In this document: one piece after another, positions 48,985 to 57,406 of the stretch | Layout of the letters: each line of letters opens with the position of its first letter | Position numbering within the stretch: the first letter of the stretch is position 1 | Assembly: GCA_910585275.1 (NCBI GenBank) | Contig: CAJUCW010000004.1 | Span: 93,175-157,174, forward strand | Reading direction: 5' to 3' | Origin: an uncultured Muribaculaceae bacterium | GTDB taxonomy: Bacteria > Bacteroidota > Bacteroidia > Bacteroidales > Muribaculaceae | DNA: 64,000 nt | The notes under the pieces: model-generated | What the model saw: only the letters and a program-made list of their open reading frames with translations | Told to the model about the DNA's origin: nothing | Databases searched by the model: none | Made by a program: the position numbers and the translations under genes

Positions 48985-49293
48985 TTTATTGATTTTTGAA
49001 GGTGGAGGGATGTGGTAAAGCCGTCATAAAATTCGTTGTAAAGGCCTTCCGCACATCCCCTTAATAAAACGGAAAAAGTGGACGGATTTCCCAATCAGTC
49101 CACTTGTCCTTTTGCTTAACTAAATAAATTCTTACATGTTAGGAATATAGATACCTAAAATTTTATACAAAATTACAACATATTTTGTAATTATTTCACA
49201 TTTTAATTGTGAAAAAATATTAAAATATTGAATTTTGTTAACCGAAACAAGGATTTATTTGTTTATCCGTGCTTGGGCAGCTTCATTTTTTTA
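48985..49293 (-). other. Intergenic region with hairpin and possible short transcript
   Basis: 309 AT-rich bases with no gene. On the minus strand a stem (agtggac, 49077-49083 with 49098-49104) followed by TTTTT looks like a terminator. A -7-like TAATTTTG (49168-49175) lies upstream of it without a good -33. This could be the distant end of the T9SS plug transcript, or a ~90-nt RNA. Confidence 0.4.
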
Positions 49294-50589
49294 TTACAAT
49301 CCGGATGTGAGAAGCAATGTTCCTATCATACGGTCGGCCCTTGCGCCCGGCGAGCGTAGGAAAACTTTTACGAGATACTCGTTTTCGGTTTCATAATTGT
49401 TGCCTTCCACTACGGCTGCATTTACCGTTTTTTTGCTTCCGGCATCCGATGGTGTGTCATGCCTTTTGGGGAGCGCCACATATTGATAATTGTAGCTGCC
49501 CTGTTTGAGAGGTATTTCGGCAGTGTAAAGTCCGGTGTTGAAGTCGTAGGTCATCTTATTGAAGTCGGTGTGCCGGTTTTGTGCGAAATCTCCGTCAACA
49601 TAAACGTCAGCCCCGACTATTTCCGGGGAATCGAGGGTGAAGTGTACGGTTACATAATCGGCCCCCAAGTCGGGGTCGGTAGCGTTGTATTCGTTGACAA
49701 GGAAACGGCCGTGTTGGGTACGATCGTAGATATAATTCCTTCCTGTCCTCGGTGTGTCGGTGGTGAGGTATGCGTGCCAGTTGGAGCCTCCGAATTTCAC
49801 GGAATCGGTATGCATTCCCGGATAATCAGCTCGCACTGTCTCAAACCGGCGGTATTCGTTGCCAGCCTCGAAAATAAGATTCTGGTCATGGGCAAATATG
49901 GCGTGGTTGCTTTCCACCCGCAACGGATGGGAAACGGTACGGGTGGTTTCCGGACGGTTATTTTGAGTGACGGTCACTACGAGGTCCTGATAAGGGTTTT
50001 GTACCGGTAAGCCTGCCACGTCGATGTCAAGGTCAAGTTGCTGCCATTCCGTATTGAAACCTCTGTCGGTTCTCGATGTAACCGAGCCGTTGACCCGCGA
50101 CAGGTTTTCAGATACCGAAAACCTCGCCTGAAGTATTACGTCGTCAGGGTTGTCTTCCCGATAGACCTGCATGAGGTAGTTTCCTCCTGCGAGGAACCTG
50201 ATATCGTCGTTAGGGATGGATATATTGTAGTTTACGAAATGGACGTAAGTGTTCGAAGAATAGGCATAATCCGAAATCTCGGCTTCGTTGAATCCTTCGA
50301 GGTATTCGGATTCGAGAAGCCGGGAGGGACGCCAGTCTGCGTTGCAATGTATGAGACGGTAACGGAGATATTCGTGGCTGTCGCCGATGATGTCGAAATT
50401 TACGGAGAGTCGGTCTTCGCTTCCTATCCGTATTACCGGAGGGGCCATGAAGAAGTCTGGGTTACGCACCGAGAGGGTTTTTACCATGGGGTCGAAAATC
50501 CCTGTCGATGTGTCCGTGCCGAAAGAGTTGGCGGCAGTAGTAAGTGCCAACAGAAACATGGCGGCAGTCTTGTGAAGGTGCCTTACCAT
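49294..50589 (-). CDS. Type IX secretion system plug protein (DUF5103)
   Basis: 431 residues with a signal peptide (about 1-24). Most of the length is beta-sandwich sequence matching DUF5103: MVKTLSVRNPDFFMAPPVIR, RLIHCNADWRPSRLLESEYL and the GSYNYQYVAL repeat near the end. DUF5103 has been identified as the plug that closes the periplasmic side of the SprA translocon. Its ATG lies inside the end of ung (7-base overlap), so translation is coupled. The GH30 protein with its T9SS-like tail would be a client. Confidence 0.86.
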   Translation of the reverse strand: MVRHLHKTAAMFLLALTTAANSFGTDTSTGIFDPMVKTLSVRNPDFFMAPPVIRIGSEDRLSVNFDIIGDSHEYLRYRLIHCNADWRPSRLLESEYLEGFNEAEISDYAYSSNTYVHFVNYNISIPNDDIRFLAGGNYLMQVYREDNPDDVILQARFSVSENLSRVNGSVTSRTDRGFNTEWQQLDLDIDVAGLPVQNPYQDLVVTVTQNNRPETTRTVSHPLRVESNHAIFAHDQNLIFEAGNEYRRFETVRADYPGMHTDSVKFGGSNWHAYLTTDTPRTGRNYIYDRTQHGRFLVNEYNATDPDLGADYVTVHFTLDSPEIVGADVYVDGDFAQNRHTDFNKMTYDFNTGLYTAEIPLKQGSYNYQYVALPKRHDTPSDAGSKKTVNAAVVEGNNYETENEYLVKVFLRSPGARADRMIGTLLLTSGL

Positions 50590-51251
50590 ACAATGGGTGT
50601 TTTACCGTGGGCCATGAGATATTCGTTTGCACGTGAGAAATGGTGGTTGCCAAAAAAACCACGATGTGCGGAAAGTGGCGATGGGTGGGGCGACGTGAGC
50701 ACGAGATGGCGGTTACGGTCGATTTTCGCCCCTTTGCGTATTGCATCGGAACCCCAAAGCAAGAAAACGAGATTGTCGCGGCTGTTGGCAAGGGCATCGA
50801 CTGCGGCATCGGTAAATGTCTCCCAACCTATGTTGGAATGCGATTTCGGTTGATGTTCTTTTACGGTAAGCGACGAATTCAGCATCAGCACACCTTGCCG
50901 CGCCCAGCGAGAGAGATCGCCGTCGGCAGGTATAGGCGCCCCGGTGTCGGCGTTTACTTCTTTAAAGATGTTTACCAATGAAGGGGGCATCTGCACTCCC
51001 GGGGCCACGGAAAAGCAGAGACCGTTGGCTTGCCCGGGGCCGTGGTAAGGGTCTTGCCCGATAATCACCACTTTGGTGTTGTCGAAAGGGGAAGCGTCGA
51101 AAGCCGCGAATATTTTATTGCCGGGGGGATATACGGTTATAGACGGGTCGGCATAATCATGCCTTACCCTTTCGGTAAGGGCTTGGAAATATGGTTTGTC
51201 GAATTCGGGCGAGAGATGCCGTTTCCATCCCTCTTCAATTTTAACGTCCAT
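50583..51251 (-). CDS. ung: Uracil-DNA glycosylase, family 1
   Basis: 222 residues from ATG 51251 (MDVKIEEGWKRHLSPEF), the usual Bacteroidales start; an in-frame ATG at 51296 would add 15 residues. Catalytic motif GQDPYHG (Asp67) and the DNA-intercalation motif HPSPLS (His189) are intact. It removes uracil from DNA in base-excision repair. It overlaps the downstream DUF5103 gene. Confidence 0.96.
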   Translation of the reverse strand: MDVKIEEGWKRHLSPEFDKPYFQALTERVRHDYADPSITVYPPGNKIFAAFDASPFDNTKVVIIGQDPYHGPGQANGLCFSVAPGVQMPPSLVNIFKEVNADTGAPIPADGDLSRWARQGVLMLNSSLTVKEHQPKSHSNIGWETFTDAAVDALANSRDNLVFLLWGSDAIRKGAKIDRNRHLVLTSPHPSPLSAHRGFFGNHHFSRANEYLMAHGKTPIVW

Positions 51252-51321
51252 GTTGACAATGTTTTTAGTGGCATATGTCGAAAATTTCATAGCCATGGAT
51301 ACAAAGTTCGGAAAAAATGAT

Positions 51322-51329
51322 TAACTTTG
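51322..51329 (+). promoter_or_regulatory. -7 box for tRNA-Arg
   Basis: TAACTTTG, 63 bases before the tRNA. No clear TTTG at -33. A short tRNA precursor leader would result. Confidence 0.5.
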
Positions 51330-51391
51330 CAAATGTAAAGGCGGCGAAACAGTCTATAATGATTGAAACTCCGCTTGGTTCAAATTAAAAG

Positions 51392-51463
51392 GTCTCCATA
51401 GTTCAATGGATAGAATATCGGATTCCGGTTCCGACGATTAGGGTTCGACTCCCTATGGAGATA
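51392..51463 (+). tRNA. tRNA-Arg (anticodon CCG)
   Basis: 72 bases fold as a cloverleaf: acceptor gtctcca/tggagat (one G-T pair), anticodon stem tcgga/tccga with loop ttccggt (anticodon CCG), T-arm taggg/cccta with loop ttcgact, discriminator A. CCA is not encoded. It reads CGG arginine codons. Tyrosine recombinase elements often target tRNA-Arg genes, and a decayed ORF6N gene follows directly. Confidence 0.93.
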
Positions 51464-51503
51464 CAAGGCAGAAAGCGTAATTGATTGATTATTCGATTGA
51501 TTG

Positions 51504-52165
51504 CGCTTTTGTTGTATCTCGATTAACCTTTCCCATTTGCTTCATTGCTGCAATGAATCGGCATTATATGGGCAAATAATCTTAATACCTGGCATTATTA
51601 ATGATTTGGAAATAATCCGGTCGAAGATTTATGAAATAAGAGGTCAGAAAGTGATGCTCGACAGAGATCCGGCAGTTATGTATGGAGTGGAAACAAGGAC
51701 ACTGAATCAAGCTGTCAAACGTAATGGCGACCGTTTCCCGGAAGACTTCATGTTTCAGTTGACTGATGAAGAAGTCGCGAATTGGAAATCACAGATTGTG
51801 ATGTCCAATTCTGTCAAAATGGGAATGAGGCGTAATCCATACGCATTTACCGAACTTGGAGTCGCTATGCTTTCAAGTGTATTGACCTCTAAAACTGCTA
51901 TTCAAGTTAATATGGGAATAATGCGGGCTTTTGTAGCTATGCGGAAGATGGTGACCGCCAATCCGGTGGCGTTGCGCCTATCAACTCTTGAAAAGAATTT
52001 CGAAGAACTGAAGCAGGATTTGGAAGAAATCTTGCCGACTATAATGACATCAACGAGGATACACGTATTCAGTTGGAAGCTATCAACACGGCTCTCGCTG
52101 ACCTACAGACTGACAGGAAGAAAGCTTCCACGCATAGGCGCATAGGGTTCAAAACCGATAATTAG
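51504..52165 (+). pseudogene. Decayed ORF6N-domain gene
   Basis: The sequence encodes a phage-type ORF6N DNA-binding domain (IRSKIYEIRGQKVMLDRDPA, LNQAVKRNGDRFPEDFMFQL, RRNPYAFTELGVAMLSSVL). No in-frame ATG precedes it: the first is at 51654, inside the domain. Near 52031 the frame shifts; reading plus one base there restores the expected tail (IFADYNDINEDTRIQLEAIN) to a stop at 52163-52165. Both ends are therefore damaged. ORF6N genes belong to phages and mobile islands, so this is a remnant next to the tRNA. Confidence 0.78.
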
Positions 52166-52301
52166 AGTTTTATTGGATATTGTTTATTCAGAACCGAATG
52201 CGAAAACCAAGGCGGCAATCGAAGATGCGAAGGCCGGGAAGCTTGAAGGTAATTAATGGAAGAGGCAAAAAATGTGATTTCGCAATAAAAAAGTGATTTT
52301 T

Positions 52302-52333
52302 TTTGTGCAATTAGTTTCTTTTTTATAATTTTG
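52302..52333 (+). promoter_or_regulatory. Promoter of pyrG-purF
   Basis: TTTG (52302-52305), 20-base spacer, TAATTTTG (52326-52333). The GTG start at 52359 is about 20 bases past the expected transcription start, so the leader is very short. Confidence 0.78.
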
Positions 52334-52358
52334 TGTCCCGGACATAAACATTTTATCC

Positions 52359-53981
52359 GTGGAAACAAGATATATTTTCATTACAGGAGGAGTGGTTTCA
52401 TCGCTTGGTAAAGGCATAATCTCCTCATCTCTCGCACGATTGCTTCTGTCGAGAGGGTTTAAAGTCACCATCCAGAAATTCGACCCGTATCTAAACATCG
52501 ACCCTGGTACCCTCAATCCCTACGAACACGGCGAGTGTTATGTCACCGCCGACGGCCATGAAGCCGACCTTGACCTCGGTCACTATGAACGCTTCACCGA
52601 CATCCGCACCTCCCGCGCCAACAGCATCACCACCGGCCGCATCTACCAGGCCGTCATCGACAAAGAGCGAAGAGGCGACTACCTCGGAAAAACAGTACAG
52701 ATAATCCCCCATATCACCGACGAAATCAAGCGCAACATCGTCTTCTTAGGTGAAACGGGGGATTTTGATTTTGTAATCACCGAAATCGGAGGTACCGTCG
52801 GCGACATCGAATCCACGCCGTTCCTTGAAGCCGTGCGCCAGTTGAAATGGGAATTGGGGAGAAGGGCTGTAAGCCTTCATCTCACATACGTGCCATATCT
52901 TAAAGCCGCCAAGGAGTTGAAGACAAAACCGACGCAACATTCCGTGAAGCAACTCCAGTCAATAGGAATCCAACCTGACATCCTCGTCTTGCGTACGGAA
53001 AAGACTATCCCCGAATCAATGAAGGAGAAGGTGGCGCGTTTCTGCAACGTCGCCCCGCAGGCCGTAATCCAGAGTATCGACGCTTCTTCCATATATCATG
53101 TGCCGGCCCTGATGCACGAACAGCATCTCGATGACCTTGTGCTCGACATCACCGGCACGGAACACCGTAATAAACCCGACCACACCGCGTGGAATGCCTT
53201 TGTAAGGCGTCTTGAAGAAGCCCGTTCGAAAGTGAGGATTGGTCTTGTAGGTAAATATGTGGAATTGCAGGATGCCTATAAATCGATCAATGAGTCGCTA
53301 ATACAGGCGGCTACATATTGCGACCGTGTGCTCGAACTCGTGGATATACACGCCGAGAAGATTAACGATTCAAATGCAGGGGAACTTCTCTCCGGCCTTG
53401 ACGGGGTGATAATAGCTCCCGGTTTCGGCAAACGCGGCATAGCGGGGAAACTTGCCGCCATCAAGTGGTGTCGCGAAAACGATATGCCCACTTTCGGAAT
53501 ATGCCTCGGTATGCAATGCATGGTAATCGAGTTCGCGAGAAATGTGCTCGGACTTACCGATGCCGATTCCACGGAGATGACCCCTGAAACACCCGACAAT
53601 GTAATCGACCTGATGGAAAGCCAGAAGAACGTTACCGAAAAGGGTGGCACGATGAGGCTGGGCGCATACGAATGCCGTCTTGCCGAAGGGAGCCGTGTAA
53701 GAGAGGCATACGGGGCCGACATTGTCAGGGAGCGTCACCGCCACCGCTATGAGTTCAACGGCAAATACCGTACCCGCTTCGAAGAAGCCGGGCTGAAGTG
53801 TGTGGGTGAAAATCCTGACACAGGACTGGTGGAAGTTGTGGAGATGCCTTCGCTTTCATGGTATGTGGGGACGCAGTATCATCCCGAATACCAGTCAACG
53901 GTGCTTAACCCCAATCCTCTCTTCATCTCGTTCATAAAGGCGGCGGTGAAGCATTCCGGAAGCAACAATGCAATCAAATAA
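52359..53981 (+). CDS. pyrG: CTP synthase
   Basis: 540 residues, starting with GTG (no ATG is available upstream within the transcript). The N-terminal amidoligase domain has GGVVSSLGKGIISSSLARLL. The C-terminal class I glutaminase domain (from about 295) has PGFGKRG, the nucleophile Cys in FGICLGMQ and the His-Glu pair in QYHPEYQS. It makes CTP from UTP with glutamine. It ends five bases before purF, pairing two nucleotide-synthesis glutamine amidotransferases in one operon. Confidence 0.97.
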   Translation: METRYIFITGGVVSSLGKGIISSSLARLLLSRGFKVTIQKFDPYLNIDPGTLNPYEHGECYVTADGHEADLDLGHYERFTDIRTSRANSITTGRIYQAVIDKERRGDYLGKTVQIIPHITDEIKRNIVFLGETGDFDFVITEIGGTVGDIESTPFLEAVRQLKWELGRRAVSLHLTYVPYLKAAKELKTKPTQHSVKQLQSIGIQPDILVLRTEKTIPESMKEKVARFCNVAPQAVIQSIDASSIYHVPALMHEQHLDDLVLDITGTEHRNKPDHTAWNAFVRRLEEARSKVRIGLVGKYVELQDAYKSINESLIQAATYCDRVLELVDIHAEKINDSNAGELLSGLDGVIIAPGFGKRGIAGKLAAIKWCRENDMPTFGICLGMQCMVIEFARNVLGLTDADSTEMTPETPDNVIDLMESQKNVTEKGGTMRLGAYECRLAEGSRVREAYGADIVRERHRHRYEFNGKYRTRFEEAGLKCVGENPDTGLVEVVEMPSLSWYVGTQYHPEYQSTVLNPNPLFISFIKAAVKHSGSNNAIK

Positions 53982-53986
53982 GGAAT

Positions 53987-55864
53987 ATGGAGCAGATAAA
54001 GCATGAATGCGGCGTGGCGATGATCCGTCTTCTTAAGCCGCTGTCATACTATAAGGAGAAATACGGAAGCGAACTTTATGGTCTTGACCGGCTCTACCTC
54101 ATCATGGAGAAAGAGCACAACAGGGGGCAGGAAGCCGCCGGCCTGGGATGCGTGAAGCTCGACGTGACCCCCGGAAAAGAGTATATTTTCAGGGAACGTG
54201 CACAGGGGTCGGGCGCCATATCCGAAATTTTTGCAAACGTCCACAATCGGATAGAGGCCGACCAGAGCGAAGGGATCGCCATGGAGGATGCCGCGTTTGT
54301 AGGAGAGGTGTATATGGGACATCTCCGTTACAGCACCACGGGGAAATCAGGCATCAACTACGTCCATCCTTTCATGAGGCGCAACAACTGGAGCTCGCGC
54401 AACATGCTCCTTTGCGGCAACTTCAACATGACCAACGTGGATGAAATCTTCAACGAAATTATTTCGAAGGGGCAGCATCCGCGTCTTTATGCCGACACGT
54501 TCATTCTGCTCGAACAGCTCGGACACGCCCTCGACCGTGAAAACGAACGGCTATACCGCCGGTTTCACGACGAAGGGATGTCGGCGTTGCCCCTGGCGGA
54601 GGCCATAGCACGCGACCTCAATGTGGCGAACGTGTTGAAACGTTGTGCCCCCGTTTGGGATGGTGGATACGTGATCTGCGGCATTGTGGGCAACGGCGAC
54701 ATGTGGACGATGCGAGACCCCAACGGCATACGACCTGCGTTCTATTACCGCGACGAGGAGGTTGTGGTGGTGGCGAGCGAACGCCCGGTATTGCAGACGG
54801 CATTCAATCTGGAGGCCGAGGACGTGAAGGAACTCCAGCCCGGATGCGCCCTTATCGTTGACCGCAACGGTTCTTCCCGCATCGACCGCATCCTCCCTGC
54901 CGGAAAATATCTGCCTTGCAGTTTCGAACGCATCTACTTTTCAAGAGGTTCGGACCGCGACATATACCGTGAGCGTAAGATGCTTGGCAAGATGCTCGTG
55001 CCGCCGGTGTTGAAAGCTATCGACAAGGATTTGGACCACACCGTGTTTTCGTTCATTCCCAACACCGCGGAAGTGGCTTTCTACGGACTCGTCGGCGGTA
55101 TGGAAGAATGGTTGATAAAGCATAAAATCGACGATATAAAGGAGTTGGCAGCCTCCGGAGACCTGACGGACGACAATATATCGGCGGTGCTCCACCGTCA
55201 TGTGCGCCGTGAGAAAGTGGCAATCAAGGATATAAAACTCCGCACGTTTATCGCCGAAAGCGAGGTGCGCAACGATCTTGCGTCGCACGTCTATGACATC
55301 ACCTACGGCTCCGTCAACCCGGGCGATACGCTCGTGACGATTGACGACAGCATCGTGCGCGGCACTACCTTGCGCAGTTCCATCCTCGGCATACTCGACC
55401 GTCTGCATCCTCGCAAGATTGTAATTGTGTCGAGTTCACCGCAGGTGCGTTTTCCCGACTGTTATGGAATCGACATGTCGAGAATGGGGGAATTCATAGC
55501 CTTCAAGGCGGCTATGGCCCTGCTTGAGGAACGTGGTATGCGCGACGTTATTGATGCGGTTTATGAGAAATGCCGCAACCAGGATTCCGTCCCTACGGAG
55601 GAATTGGAGAACTATGTGAAAGGGATTTACGCCCCCTTCACAGATGAAGAGGTAGCTGCCAAGATTTCGGAATTGCTCACGCCATCATATGTAAAAGCTA
55701 AGGTGGAAATCGTGTTCCAGCCGATTCAATCCATGCATGAGGCAATACCGGAACATCCCGGCGATTGGTATTTCTCAGGCGATTATCCTACAAAGGGTGG
55801 AACGCGCCTCGTCAACAAGGCATTCGTGAATTATTACGAAGGGCGTACGATGGCACGCGATTGA
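53987..55864 (+). CDS. purF: Amidophosphoribosyltransferase
   Basis: 625 residues, longer than the ~470-505 of typical PurF but usual for this Bacteroidales form. The Ntn glutaminase nucleophile is Cys8 after a seven-residue propeptide (MEQIKHE, then CGVAMI). GHLRYSTTGKSG and GNFNMTN form the glutamine site, and LVTIDDSIVRGTT is the PRPP loop. It makes phosphoribosylamine, the first committed step of purine synthesis. Bacteroidales commonly carry a second, shorter PurF; none is seen here, so this copy's exact role is not certain. Confidence 0.9.
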   Translation: MEQIKHECGVAMIRLLKPLSYYKEKYGSELYGLDRLYLIMEKEHNRGQEAAGLGCVKLDVTPGKEYIFRERAQGSGAISEIFANVHNRIEADQSEGIAMEDAAFVGEVYMGHLRYSTTGKSGINYVHPFMRRNNWSSRNMLLCGNFNMTNVDEIFNEIISKGQHPRLYADTFILLEQLGHALDRENERLYRRFHDEGMSALPLAEAIARDLNVANVLKRCAPVWDGGYVICGIVGNGDMWTMRDPNGIRPAFYYRDEEVVVVASERPVLQTAFNLEAEDVKELQPGCALIVDRNGSSRIDRILPAGKYLPCSFERIYFSRGSDRDIYRERKMLGKMLVPPVLKAIDKDLDHTVFSFIPNTAEVAFYGLVGGMEEWLIKHKIDDIKELAASGDLTDDNISAVLHRHVRREKVAIKDIKLRTFIAESEVRNDLASHVYDITYGSVNPGDTLVTIDDSIVRGTTLRSSILGILDRLHPRKIVIVSSSPQVRFPDCYGIDMSRMGEFIAFKAAMALLEERGMRDVIDAVYEKCRNQDSVPTEELENYVKGIYAPFTDEEVAAKISELLTPSYVKAKVEIVFQPIQSMHEAIPEHPGDWYFSGDYPTKGGTRLVNKAFVNYYEGRTMARD

Positions 55865-55884
55865 GAAGGATTGCCATAATTGAT

Positions 55885-55930
55885 ATGAGGGTGTTGCAAA
55901 ACGATAAATAAGGTTTTGCAACACCCTCAT
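55885..55930. terminator. 18-bp perfect stem between convergent genes
   Basis: Arms 55885-55902 and 55913-55930 pair perfectly around a 10-base AT loop. No T-tract follows on either strand. It sits between the convergent purF and susD ends and is probably a two-way transcript boundary. Confidence 0.7.
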
Positions 55931-55964
55931 GGTTAATCAAACATGCCGGAGTTGGGGCCCGATA

Positions 55965-57383
55965 CTAATAGTTTTGGGTGAGCGTCGGGTTATGGCGCGT
56001 CGCGCTTGCCGGGAAGGGGAGAATCCATAACGGGGAATCGGGAGAAAGCGTGTATGTGCCGTATTCCTTAAGGTCGCGCGAAATCTCTGTGCGGTAATCT
56101 TCTTCCGAATTCCATCTCTTGCAATCGAAGAAATTCTGGTAAGTGCCGATGCATTCTATCCATTTGGCGGGCTGTATCAGCGCCATTGCCGCCTTTTCGG
56201 AAAGGGGAAACAAGTCGTGGATGCGGGTGAAAGGGGAGTAGTTTTCAATGCGCAATTTCCTGACCATGTCGGCTTTGGCAAGTCCTTCCCTTATCTCGCC
56301 GGTGCGGATAAGACATTCGGCGAGGTCGTAATATAGAATGTCGGAAGTGATTCCGTAAGGATTGTTGCAGGTGTTCCAGCCCATATACATCCTTATCCCT
56401 TCGAGTCCGGAATACATTTTTCCCATGCCGTAGTCCCAGCCTGTGGCGCCACAGTATTTTATTACATAATCGTTTTTCTCGAATTTGGAGTTGGTTTCAA
56501 GCGATATGGTTTCGGTGGTGGGCGACACGTTGACTCCATATCCTATCCATACAAAATGGTTGGAGACGGTGCGTTGCAGCATCCATTCCCCTTCGTTCTT
56601 GATATATGAACGGTCTTCTATCGCCCCGTTTATTTCGAGAGCCTTAGTCAGCATTTCCGCCGCCTCGCCATACCTCTTCATCTGCATGAGCACTTTACCT
56701 CTCACTGCAAATCCGAAGGCTCGGTCGGCCTGCGAAATGTCGGAATTGTTGACAGGAAGGAGGGCGATTATTCCTTCAGAACAGTCTTCGAGAATTTTTT
56801 CATATGTGGCGGCAAGGGAAATCTTCTGTTTCACTTTATTGTTGTCGATGTCTTCCACGTAGGCTATTCCTCCTTCTTTCTCCGCCCATGAGGAGTCATA
56901 TTGGCGAGCGTGGATACATACGCAAAGCCAATGGAGATATGCCCTCATGATGCGTGCTTTCGCTTTTATTTCCGATTTCCTTTCTTCAGTGCCTGCTACG
57001 CCGTCAATCTTCGTGAGTATGGTGTTCATGAAGTTCACGTATCTGTAAATTGCCGAATAGCGTTCGTCGTTCTGGCAGAGCATTTTTCTGTCGATGCTTT
57101 CGTTGTAAGTGAGATACGCATTGTTGAGCGAATTTTTAGAAGCGATTACTTCCGGAATAGAAACGAACGAACCGGTCGATTCGTTGCAGATAAGCGATAT
57201 GTCGGCAGCAGGAGACACACCGAACGAATATTCCTGGTTGAGCAGGAGTTCAAGGTCTTCGATATTGTCGAGTGTCGTTTCCCCTTTCGGGATTATGTCG
57301 AGCTTGCTTTCACACCCTGTAAGGAAGGCAGAGAATAATACAAGCGATGACAGAATAAGCGGTTTTATATGTTTTATTGTCAT
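55965..57383 (-). CDS. SusD/RagB family outer-membrane lipoprotein
   Basis: 472 residues. A signal peptide with lipobox (LTGC, Cys24) anchors it at the cell surface. The SusD-type N-terminal fold (LDIIPKGETTLDNIEDLELL) is followed by TPR-like helices (ARIMRAYLHWLCVCIHARQY, FAVRGKVLMQMKRYGEAAEM). SusD proteins form the lid of the SusC transporter. It starts 23 bases after SusC. The ligand cannot be deduced; no glycosidase is in the locus. Confidence 0.92.
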   Translation of the reverse strand: MTIKHIKPLILSSLVLFSAFLTGCESKLDIIPKGETTLDNIEDLELLLNQEYSFGVSPAADISLICNESTGSFVSIPEVIASKNSLNNAYLTYNESIDRKMLCQNDERYSAIYRYVNFMNTILTKIDGVAGTEERKSEIKAKARIMRAYLHWLCVCIHARQYDSSWAEKEGGIAYVEDIDNNKVKQKISLAATYEKILEDCSEGIIALLPVNNSDISQADRAFGFAVRGKVLMQMKRYGEAAEMLTKALEINGAIEDRSYIKNEGEWMLQRTVSNHFVWIGYGVNVSPTTETISLETNSKFEKNDYVIKYCGATGWDYGMGKMYSGLEGIRMYMGWNTCNNPYGITSDILYYDLAECLIRTGEIREGLAKADMVRKLRIENYSPFTRIHDLFPLSEKAAMALIQPAKWIECIGTYQNFFDCKRWNSEEDYRTEISRDLKEYGTYTLSPDSPLWILPFPASATRHNPTLTQNY

Positions 57384-57406
57384 GTCGTCAATCTTAAATA
57401 TGAATG

